Source: SZUA-87 sp041687805
Lineage (GTDB): Bacteria > Actinomycetota > Acidimicrobiia > Acidimicrobiales > Aldehydirespiratoraceae
Direction of reading: 5' to 3'
Assembly (NCBI GenBank): GCA_041687805.1
Contig: JBDNJK010000023.1
Span: forward strand, 1-22,624
Length of the DNA stretch: 22,624 nt
Part shown: positions 16,964 to 22,624 of the stretch, piece by piece
Layout of the letters: each line of letters opens with the position of its first letter
How positions within the stretch are numbered: the stretch's first letter is position 1
Program-made: the position numbers and the translations under genes
Notes under the pieces: generated by a model
What the model was told of the DNA's origin: nothing
What the model saw: the letters and a program-made list of their open reading frames with translations, nothing else
Database searches by the model: none

Positions 16964-16969
16964 TATGCT
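16964..16969 (+). promoter_or_regulatory. -10 element of the SAM-decarboxylase-like / LuxI-like operon
   Basis: TATGCT fits TANNNT, follows the 20-bp dyad without a gap and lies 27 bases before the ATG at 16997, leaving room for an untranslated leader that carries the AGGAAGG ribosome site (16982-16988). Confidence 0.45.
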
Positions 16970-16996
16970 TCCCAGCCCGGCAGGAAGGTGAGTTTC

Positions 16997-17338
16997 ATGA
17001 AGGATCTCGCGCCAGAAATCCACAGGCAACGTCTGGTGGTCGAGGGTTACCCCTCAGGTCCCCTGACAGACGACGACATCAAGAACTACCTGTCGAAGAT
17101 GTCAGAGGTGCTTGGTATGAACAAGCTCCAAGAACCGGTGACCAACCTTAGCTCCCGATATGGGTGGGCTGGGTGGATTCACTGGGAGAACTCAGGAGCT
17201 CACTTCTACGCATGGGAAACCCCCCGCCTCTTCTTCAGCGTCGACATCTACACCTGCAAGCTGTTCGATCCGGAGCGCGCTGTGAAATTCACTCGCGAGT
17301 TTCTCGGGGCGGAGACAGTCGAGTTCAAGGAGTTCTGA
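16997..17338 (+). CDS. S-adenosylmethionine-decarboxylase-like protein (divergent SpeH/AdoMetDC subfamily)
   Basis: A 113-residue protein resembling the small prokaryotic S-adenosylmethionine decarboxylase proenzymes (about 115-135 residues). Classical members cleave themselves to form a pyruvoyl group and supply decarboxylated SAM for spermidine synthesis. The N-terminal strand HRQRLVVEGY is followed by a helix. WENSGAHFYAWE (63-74) replaces the usual AESHISIHTWPE, and VDIYTCK (82-88) replaces VDVFTCG. Ser66 is in the place of the pyruvoyl serine and Cys87 in that of the proton-donor cysteine, with one extra residue between. The processing histidine is not in register: Tyr71 aligns there and His69 is two residues earlier. 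ATG 16997 has AGGAAGG eight bases before it; GTG 16988 would add three residues but lies within that ribosome site. It may be decarboxylase, altered-substrate decarboxylase or a SAM-binding partner. One base separates it from the acyltransferase gene. Confidence 0.75.
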   Translation: MKDLAPEIHRQRLVVEGYPSGPLTDDDIKNYLSKMSEVLGMNKLQEPVTNLSSRYGWAGWIHWENSGAHFYAWETPRLFFSVDIYTCKLFDPERAVKFTREFLGAETVEFKEF

Positions 17339-17339
17339 G

Positions 17340-18173
17340 ATGCTCGACTTGGCCCGAAAGCTGGGGGACTCCGAAAGACAAACCCTAACCCAACAGTTGA
17401 TCTCTACAGTTGGTCGCTCCGATGTGAGCAAACCATTCGGCTTGTACTTCCTATCCTCCGGTGGCGACTGGTCAGATTTGGCGCGGTACGTGGAGCGAGC
17501 CGTCTTTCTGAAGAGCTTCGGCAACGATGACCGAGAGATGGACGATGAGTATGGGCAGTATGAGGACTCGTCATTCTTCATTCTCGCCGTCGACCATCGG
17601 TGCACAGAGCCAGTGGGGATGATCCGGATCATTGAGCAGTCGAGCATGGGGCTCAAGACTGCTCATGACATGCAGCGAAACCCTGGTTGGGGAGCCACCT
17701 ATGAGCAGTTTCTGCTCCGTCACTGTGGCGTCGACGATCCAAGTTTGATTCTGGACATCGCAACGCTGGCAGTTCTACCTCGATGGTCATCCACGAGTGC
17801 CGGCATGCCCACAGCGGCAGCCCTCTACGGAGGTGTATATCGGAGTGCGCACGCGATCGGCGCGCGTCAGGTGATCGCCACGTTGGACGTGTCGGTGGCC
17901 GGGTTGCTTAGCGGGCTGGACGTGCCGCTCGACCCAATTTGCGATATGCCAGCCATCGAATATCTCGGGTCGGCTGCTACCAGGCCGTACGTGATCCAAG
18001 TTGGCTTGGCCGAGACAATTATGCGCACAAATCAGAAACTCACCAGCGTGCTCATGGGTGGCATGGTCGACAAGGAGTTCTCCTTGCCGGCGATCGACCT
18101 CGATAATCCAAATCCGCATCCGACCGAACTCGAACCACAGTTCATCGAAGATCCTGCTCCAGCCAGGACTTGA
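17340..18173 (+). CDS. LuxI/FeeM-like (GNAT-fold) N-acyltransferase, autoinducer-synthase-like
   Basis: A 277-residue protein whose centre resembles the autoinducer-synthase/N-acyl-amino-acid-synthase branch of the GNAT fold. YVERAVFLKSFGN (50-62) recalls the RxxVF helix, EYGQYED (70-76) the EYDxYD motif, PVGMIRI (91-97) the strand ending in the conserved arginine, and LDIATLAVLPRWS (138-150) the ExSRFAV strand. In that last motif the classical glutamate is Asp139 and the arginine is Thr142, both important in AHL synthases, so the product is probably not an ordinary homoserine lactone. A C-terminal part from about residue 215 has no counterpart I recognise in LuxI. AAGGAG at 17327-17332 gives an excellent ribosome site, and the start is one base after the upstream stop. 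It converges with the cation transporter 17 bases away. Known relatives use acyl-ACP or acyl-CoA donors. An unrelated GNAT acetyltransferase remains possible. Confidence 0.65.
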   Translation: MLDLARKLGDSERQTLTQQLISTVGRSDVSKPFGLYFLSSGGDWSDLARYVERAVFLKSFGNDDREMDDEYGQYEDSSFFILAVDHRCTEPVGMIRIIEQSSMGLKTAHDMQRNPGWGATYEQFLLRHCGVDDPSLILDIATLAVLPRWSSTSAGMPTAAALYGGVYRSAHAIGARQVIATLDVSVAGLLSGLDVPLDPICDMPAIEYLGSAATRPYVIQVGLAETIMRTNQKLTSVLMGGMVDKEFSLPAIDLDNPNPHPTELEPQFIEDPAPART

Positions 18174-18190
18174 CGCGAGATTATTGACGG

Positions 18191-19114
18191 TCAGGTGCGG
18201 CGATCCGGGTCGACAACGTCCGGCTCGATATACATGGGTCGCGCCGATGGCACCACGTCCCGCACTGCTTGCTCGAGGCGGTCGATTGCCACCGCGACCT
18301 CCTGCGCACTCAGGTGGGAGTCGAACTCAACTTTCGCGCCGACCAAAAGCTCGTCAGGTCCGAGGTGTTGGGTACGCAGATGAATCAACTTCACCACATT
18401 GTTAGACGACTCGATCGCATCGGTGATTCGTTGGAAATCACTGCTACTGGCGCTTTCGCCGATGAGCAGGCTCTTCATTTGTATGGCCAAGATGATTGCG
18501 ATTCCGCCCAGTAGGACGCCGATCGAGAGCGTGCCAATTCCGTCGAACACTGGCGCATCGGCGGTGATGGCAATTGTCAGCGACCCCAAAGCCAGCACGA
18601 GACCTATCAGCGCGCCGAAGTCTTCGAGAATCACTACGGGTAGCTCGGGCGATCGGGTGTCGCGAATGAACGCCGCCCAACTGTGCTCACCCTTCTGGGG
18701 TAAGGCCTGCTGAATCGCGGTTCGAAACGACGCCCCCTCCAGAACAATCGCCATTCCCAACACGACAAACGCCCACACTGGGCTGTTGATCTCGTGGGGA
18801 TGTCGGATTTTGTCGATGCCTTCGAGCACCGCGAACAGCGATCCGATCGAGAACAACACGAGCGAGACGACAAACGCCCAGAAGTATCGCTCGCGGCCGA
18901 AGCCGAACTGGTGGGCATCGTCTGGTTCTCGTTTCGACAACCTTCCGCCCAACAGAAGGAGGGCTTGGTTGCCGGTGTCGGCGAAGGAATGAATCGACTC
19001 GGCCAGCATGGATGCCGCGCCGGTAAACATGAATGCGACAAACTTTGATATGGCAATCCCGAGATTGGCCATGAAGGCGGCGATTATCGCCTTCGTCCCA
19101 CCGCTAGCACTCAT
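18191..19114 (-). CDS. Cation diffusion facilitator family transporter (ZnT9-like branch)
   Basis: A 307-residue divalent-metal/proton antiporter with about six helices and a cytoplasmic C-terminal domain of roughly 85 residues. ESIHSFADTGNQALLLLGG (39-57) carries the helix-2 metal ligands His42 and Asp46. HQFGFGRERYFWA (68-80) is the following signature. In helix 5 the usual HxxxD is replaced by LEDFGALIG (Glu164-Asp165), as in the SLC30A9/ZnT9-like branch, so zinc export should not be assumed. The ATG at 19114 has GGAG six bases before it. A TAGCAT -10 (19142-19147) adjoins a seven-base-arm dyad at 19149-19171, suggesting its own regulated promoter. Likely role: zinc, manganese, cobalt or iron homeostasis. 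Confidence 0.9.
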   Translation of the reverse strand: MSASGGTKAIIAAFMANLGIAISKFVAFMFTGAASMLAESIHSFADTGNQALLLLGGRLSKREPDDAHQFGFGRERYFWAFVVSLVLFSIGSLFAVLEGIDKIRHPHEINSPVWAFVVLGMAIVLEGASFRTAIQQALPQKGEHSWAAFIRDTRSPELPVVILEDFGALIGLVLALGSLTIAITADAPVFDGIGTLSIGVLLGGIAIILAIQMKSLLIGESASSSDFQRITDAIESSNNVVKLIHLRTQHLGPDELLVGAKVEFDSHLSAQEVAVAIDRLEQAVRDVVPSARPMYIEPDVVDPDRRT

Positions 19115-19141
19115 AGGATCTCCGTCTCGGCAACGGCGACG

Positions 19142-19171
19142 ATGCTAACGGTGATCACAGGATCATCACCG
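19142..19171 (-). promoter_or_regulatory. Promoter and operator-like dyad of the cation diffusion facilitator gene
   Basis: On the minus strand TAGCAT (19142-19147) is a good -10. Directly upstream CGGTGAT-N9-ATCACCG (19149-19171) spans the spacer and -35 position, and a third copy of GGTGAT lies at 19176-19181. The arrangement suits a metal-responsive or other repressor. No known Zur or MntR site is matched. Confidence 0.45.
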
Positions 19172-19234
19172 GAAAGGTGATTCCTCGGCAGCGCACCGCC
19201 CGAGTCCACGCGGACGCAAGGCCGAACCGGCCCC

Positions 19235-19240
19235 TAGCAT
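19235..19240 (+). promoter_or_regulatory. -10 element of the methionine aminopeptidase gene
   Basis: TAGCAT, the same hexamer as at the divergent transporter promoter, is followed by a GGAGG ribosome site (19253-19257) nine bases before the ATG at 19267. Confidence 0.4.
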
Positions 19241-19266
19241 TGAGCGTTCTACGGAGGCACGAGTCA

Positions 19267-20211
19267 ATGGCCAAGCGCAAGAAACGAGTACAAATAGCTC
19301 CTGACGTGAGCCCCTCGCTCCCGCCGGTAACACCGGCGTTGCAAAGCCCTCGCCGTCGCGTGCCACCCGAGATCCAGCGTCCACCCTATGCACTCACCGG
19401 TGATCCCGGACCGTCGATGTCGTCTCTTGTTCGCACTCCGGCCGAGACCGAGGCGATGCGCAAAGCCGGTCGGGTCGCAGCCGAGGTGTTGCTCGAAGCA
19501 GGCGCCATGGTTGGAGTGGGAGTCACGTCTGATGCGATCGATCGTGTTGTCCACGAAGCCACGGTCGCCAAGGGCGGATATCCCAGCCCGCTCAACTACC
19601 GCGGATACCCCAAGAGCGTCTGCACGTCCGTCAACGAAATCATCTGTCATGGAATCCCCGACAGCAGACCGCTCGCCGATGGCGACATAGTCAACATCGA
19701 TGTCACGGTCTACATCGGCGGTGTACACGGTGATACTTCAGCCACCTTCCTCATCGGCGATGTTGATCCGGCATCGGTCCGGCTCGTCAGGGAAACTCGC
19801 ACATCGCTTGAGCTTGGTATCCGTGCCTGCCGCCCTGGCGGCCCGGTGAGCGATATCGGACGCGCCATCGAGTCCCATGCCAATAAACACCAACTCGGTG
19901 TGGTGCGCGAATTCATCGGGCACGGGATTGGCACCGACTTTCACAGCAACCTGCAGATAGCTCACTACTTCGATCGTCGCCACCGAGAGCCGCTCGAGAT
20001 CGGCACCACCTTCACCATCGAGCCCATGCTCACGCTCGGATCGCCCAATGCGGATGTGTGGGACGACGGATGGACCGCGGTGACCATCGACGGGTATCGC
20101 ACCGCCCAGTTCGAGCACACGTTGCTGATGACACAAGACGGTGCTGAGAAGCTCACCGTCACCAGCTCTGGCGAGTGCGCTCACGACATCGCGCTGGAAA
20201 GAATTGCCTGA
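19267..20211 (+). CDS. map: Type I methionine aminopeptidase with N-terminal extension
   Basis: A 314-residue metalloprotease that removes the initiator methionine from new proteins. All five metal ligands are present: Asp145 (NIDVT), Asp156 (HGDTSA), His219 (GHGIGT), Glu252 (IEPM) and Glu283 (QFEHT), together with substrate-contact His128 (ICHGIPDS). Before the catalytic domain is a basic, proline-rich extension (residues 1-48, with MAKRKKR and several PP pairs), like the extension of mycobacterial MapB, which is thought to aid ribosome docking. The start is ATG 19267 with GGAGG nine bases upstream. The longer frame to 19177 is untranslated leader. It is a lone gene, not next to secY/adk as in many bacteria, so a second map elsewhere is likely. 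Confidence 0.95.
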   Translation: MAKRKKRVQIAPDVSPSLPPVTPALQSPRRRVPPEIQRPPYALTGDPGPSMSSLVRTPAETEAMRKAGRVAAEVLLEAGAMVGVGVTSDAIDRVVHEATVAKGGYPSPLNYRGYPKSVCTSVNEIICHGIPDSRPLADGDIVNIDVTVYIGGVHGDTSATFLIGDVDPASVRLVRETRTSLELGIRACRPGGPVSDIGRAIESHANKHQLGVVREFIGHGIGTDFHSNLQIAHYFDRRHREPLEIGTTFTIEPMLTLGSPNADVWDDGWTAVTIDGYRTAQFEHTLLMTQDGAEKLTVTSSGECAHDIALERIA

Positions 20212-20237
20212 AACTCACCTGCGCACGCTCTGTGTTC

Positions 20238-20243
20238 TACCGT
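20238..20243 (+). promoter_or_regulatory. -10 element of the DUF4332 gene
   Basis: TACCGT, identical to the hexamer at 8457, lies 32 bases before the ATG at 20276; AGGA at 20265-20268 serves as ribosome site. Confidence 0.4.
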
Positions 20244-20275
20244 TCAGGTTGTAGCCCATCAGACAGGATCAGCAC

Positions 20276-20686
20276 ATGGCATCAATCGAGACGATCGAAG
20301 GCATAGACGTAAGGTACCGAAAGAAGCTTCTGGCTGGTGGCATCAAGACCACCGGAGCGCTTCTAAAGGCTGGCGCATCCAGGAAGGATCGTAAGGATTT
20401 GGCGGCCGCCACCGGTTGCATCGACAAGAAAATTCTTGAGTGGGTCAACCGCGCCGACCTCATGAGGGTGAGGGGTGTCGGTTCGGAATACAGCGGTTTG
20501 CTCGAAGCTTCAGGAGTCGACACCGTGAAGGCCTTGGCCAAGCGCAACTCGGCCAACCTCCACGCCAAGATGAATGCCGTCAACTCGGCGAAGAAGAAGC
20601 CGCTGGTGAGGCGTCCGCCGTCTCTTGGTGAGGTCGAGCGCTGGGTTGCCCATGCCGGCGAACTAGACCCGGTCGTCACCCACTGA
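20276..20686 (+). CDS. DUF4332 domain-containing protein (helix-hairpin-helix-like)
   Basis: A 136-residue protein that matches DUF4332 over its whole length. It has two helix-hairpin-helix-like units: IEGIDVRYRKKLLAGGIKTT (6-25) and RVRGVGSEYSGLLEASGVDT (64-83), with ILEWVNRADLMR between them. KKPLVRRPPSLGEVERWVAH closes the domain. Such repeats resemble the DNA-binding helix-hairpin-helix of repair proteins, but no biochemical role of DUF4332 is known to me. The ATG at 20276 has AGGA seven bases before it and its own -10 at 20238. It converges with the RNB nuclease gene 26 bases away. Confidence 0.88.
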   Translation: MASIETIEGIDVRYRKKLLAGGIKTTGALLKAGASRKDRKDLAAATGCIDKKILEWVNRADLMRVRGVGSEYSGLLEASGVDTVKALAKRNSANLHAKMNAVNSAKKKPLVRRPPSLGEVERWVAHAGELDPVVTH

Positions 20687-20702
20687 TCGGCGTTCGCACC
20701 AC

Positions 20703-20717
20703 GCTGATTCGCTCAGC
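20703..20717. terminator. Weak hairpin between convergent genes
   Basis: GCTGA-TTCGC-TCAGC lies between the DUF4332 gene and the RNB gene and overlaps the latter's stop. Five-base-pair stem, no T-run; a termination role is only suggested by position. Confidence 0.25.
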
Positions 20718-22164
20718 CGACCAACGAAAACTCGACTGAGCGCGCAACACAATCGACGTGCTCCAATTTGAGTTCGACCTCGGCACCCAGAGATAGACCG
20801 TCCGACGGCATCTTCGTGACCACGGCTGGGTCACGAAGTTGCACGCGAGCGCGGTTGCGACGGTTGTCGATGTCGGTCACGACGGCCCGGAACCGTTCCC
20901 CAACGTGAGGTTCGAGCGTGACGGACTCGACGAAGTCGACAACCGCCCGTTCCAATGCCCGGTCACGCTGCTTGGCGGCACCCATGAGGCTCGGCAGTTC
21001 ATCGAGCGCTTCTGACGCCCATGTTGGCACGTCGCGGTGGGCGCAATTGGCAACGAGAACTTCGTTCGAGAAGCGATCGCAGAGCCGCCTCAAAGGTGCG
21101 GTCACGTGGCTGTAGGTGGAAGCGATGGCGGAGTGCATTTTGTGGTCGGGTGTCTCATGACCATGAAAGGCGACATAGCCAGCTCCACGCAGTCCGCGGG
21201 CTGCCTGACTCAGCATGGCCGCGTGCGCAGGAGAATCGGGCTTGAGGCCCCTGATGCGATCGGCATAGCTCATCTCATCGGGCCATTCGAGGCCCAGAGC
21301 GCGAGCGGTTCGTCGCAGCTTGGCAACCGTGCGATGCTCGGGTGGGGGAAGTGTTCTGAGCAAGCCCTCGCCTGAGTCAAGCATGATCCGGCTGGCCGCA
21401 ATTCCGGTTAGTAACGAAATTTGGGCATTCCAGTCTTCGATTGGCAAGGCCTCGTCGTACTCGAGTTTGTAGCTTCCGTCGGCGGATTCGTACACCTCCT
21501 GGGAGGGCAGTGCGAGGCTGACTGCACCGCGATCGGCTTCGCGCTCCATTCTGAGGCGGCCAATATCGCGTAGCAGAGCGAGAGGTTCGTCAGGCCCCGA
21601 TGTGTCGACAAGCTTCTGGGCTTCCCGGTATGAGAGCTGAGCGCGATTTCTCACTGTCGCGCGTTCGATATGGGCGTCGGAAATCTCGCCGTCGGCGTCG
21701 AGGTCGATCGACCACACCAGCGCCTGGCGGTCGCGGGCCTTGAGCAAACTCCCGGCGTCCTCGTTGATGCGCGGCGGATGAAGTGAGGTACGACGGTCGG
21801 GACTGTAGAGAGTGAGGCCTCGTTGTCGTGCCTCGAGGTCGACGAGGCCACCTGGGGTGACGAACGCAGCCACATCGGCGATGGCGTAGAACACGCGGAA
21901 CCCGGCATTCGTTCGTTTGGCCGAGTAGGCCTGATCGAGATCCATCGATCCTTCGGGGTCGATGGCCACGAACGGGATGTCACGTGCATCACGGATTTTG
22001 TCTGCCGCTCCGGCCGGAAGCTGTGGGCCGGTGTTGGCGGACTCGTCGGCCGCCTCCAGCACCGGATCAGCGAATCTCTCCGGTACGCCGAGTTCGGATC
22101 GGACCTGCCGAAATCCCTCCACCATCTTGGGGTCGGGTGGGCATCGGACAAATTGGTGGGGCAC
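20713..22164 (-). CDS. RNB-domain 3'-5' exoribonuclease (short RNase II/R-like)
   Basis: A 483-residue ribonuclease with the RNB catalytic domain, which degrades single-stranded RNA from the 3' end. The metal-binding motif DPEGSMDLDQA has Asp69, Asp75 and Asp77; the fourth acidic position is Gln78, common in short actinobacterial members. YSHVTAPLRRLCDR (near residue 355) is the RNA-contact signature. The C-terminal 80 residues look like an S1/OB domain. The N-terminal cold-shock domains of RNase II and R are absent, as in the short Deinococcus enzyme. The start is GTG 22164, the only start codon between the in-frame stop at 22207 and the homology. It lies 42 bases after the DUF3048 gene and may be co-transcribed with it. 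Confidence 0.9.
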   Translation of the reverse strand: MPHQFVRCPPDPKMVEGFRQVRSELGVPERFADPVLEAADESANTGPQLPAGAADKIRDARDIPFVAIDPEGSMDLDQAYSAKRTNAGFRVFYAIADVAAFVTPGGLVDLEARQRGLTLYSPDRRTSLHPPRINEDAGSLLKARDRQALVWSIDLDADGEISDAHIERATVRNRAQLSYREAQKLVDTSGPDEPLALLRDIGRLRMEREADRGAVSLALPSQEVYESADGSYKLEYDEALPIEDWNAQISLLTGIAASRIMLDSGEGLLRTLPPPEHRTVAKLRRTARALGLEWPDEMSYADRIRGLKPDSPAHAAMLSQAARGLRGAGYVAFHGHETPDHKMHSAIASTYSHVTAPLRRLCDRFSNEVLVANCAHRDVPTWASEALDELPSLMGAAKQRDRALERAVVDFVESVTLEPHVGERFRAVVTDIDNRRNRARVQLRDPAVVTKMPSDGLSLGAEVELKLEHVDCVARSVEFSLVG

Positions 22165-22206
22165 CTCGGGAAAGCTAGTGCGGTGGGCAACCTTGTGAGT
22201 GTTGGC

Positions 22207-22624
22207 TCAGCGAAGCGTTGCTGATTCCGGCCGTGGCAGCTCGATCCAGGTACGACCAGGCAGAATCGTTATCGGCCTGCCGTCGGCGTCGACGTATTCG
22301 GTTTGGTCGGCGAGTTCGGGCCGTCGCCAAACGGCGTCTACGACATGACCGTCGGTGAGTACCCATGCAGTGCCGTCACCCAGCGACACGGCTTCGGGCG
22401 ATTCGCCATCGGCGGCGGATATGCCGTAGTTGACGAACTGGACGATCACGGTGGTTGGAGCAGTGCGTAGGCCGGTGGTGTCAACTGTGGGCGAGCCGTC
22501 CTGCGAACGTCGCCATCCAGTGCCGTCCCACGAATATTCGACTCTCGATCTCGGATAGTTGACGACCACTCCGCCAACTGGCCTGGCCGAAGCATTGATT
22601 GGTTCCTGCGGGCTGCGAAAGTTG
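22207..22624 (-). CDS. DUF3048 (YerB-like) domain protein, N-terminus beyond window
   Basis: The C-terminal 138 residues of a DUF3048 protein; the frame is open to the window edge. VEYSWDGTGWRRSQDGSP, a central VIVQFVNYG strand and the closing DADGRPITILPGRTWIELP are typical of the YerB C-terminal domain. Full-length members are usually secreted lipoproteins of about 330-360 residues, so a signal peptide is expected outside the window. Function of the family is not established. It precedes the RNB nuclease gene by 42 bases on the same strand. The GTG at 22569 lies inside the domain and is not a real start. Confidence 0.82.
   Translation of the reverse strand, partial: NFRSPQEPINASARPVGGVVVNYPRSRVEYSWDGTGWRRSQDGSPTVDTTGLRTAPTTVIVQFVNYGISAADGESPEAVSLGDGTAWVLTDGHVVDAVWRRPELADQTEYVDADGRPITILPGRTWIELPRPESATLR

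Noticed and set aside
16988..16996. GTG at 16988 as start of the SAM-decarboxylase-like gene
   Set aside because: The GTG lies within the AGGAAGG(TG) ribosome site itself, which is well spaced for ATG 16997; GTG would lack a site of its own. Not fully excluded.
1..22624. tRNA, rRNA, CRISPR, insertion sequences, prophage or attachment sites
   Set aside because: Read through for spaced direct repeats, transposase or integrase motifs and tRNA-like cloverleafs; none seen. A tRNA or Rfam scan would be decisive.

Overview
The window looks like chromosomal DNA from a fairly high-GC actinobacterium, possibly an Acidimicrobiia-type lineage. This is an inference, not a computed placement. Supporting signs are two coenzyme-F420-type luciferase-like oxidoreductases, a mycobacterial-MapB-like methionine aminopeptidase, a short actinobacterial/Deinococcus-style RNB nuclease, a DUF4332 protein, frequent GTG/TTG starts and several TANNNT -10 elements, two of them placed as for leaderless mRNAs. 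I see no rRNA, tRNA, CRISPR array, insertion sequence, phage gene or attachment site. No gene-free stretch exceeds 300 bases; the longest is the 180-base divergent region 16817-16996.

Layout. Positions 1-1884 hold a partial acrylyl-CoA reductase (acuI, minus) divergent from an LLM oxidoreductase (plus). Positions 6555-1920 on the minus strand hold a probable operon: GluQ-RS, an MFS transporter, a Ppx/GppA phosphatase and an alpha/beta hydrolase, the last three joined by 4-base start/stop overlaps. Positions 6648-9387 on the plus strand hold a second LLM oxidoreductase, a VIT1/CCC1 metal transporter and a fold-type II PLP-enzyme homologue that has lost its PLP lysine. Positions 16816-9397 on the minus strand hold a very large membrane-PAS-PAS-GGDEF-EAL protein, a crotonase lacking both hydratase glutamates, a small alpha/beta hydrolase and the helicase HrpB.

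The most interesting part is 16817-18173. Divergent from the c-di-GMP protein is a tight two-gene operon: an S-adenosylmethionine-decarboxylase-like protein of unusual active-site sequence, then one base later a LuxI/FeeM-like (GNAT-fold) acyltransferase. A 20-bp dyad centred on GATC, the length of a lux box, lies directly upstream of a good -10 element. I infer a possible small-molecule signal pathway in which a pyruvoyl-type decarboxylase makes, or the SAM-binding fold handles, an amine or SAM-derived substrate that the acyltransferase acylates. No LuxR receptor is in the window.

The right end (18191-22624) is housekeeping: a cation diffusion facilitator with a dyad at its promoter, methionine aminopeptidase, DUF4332 protein, RNB ribonuclease and a partial DUF3048 protein.
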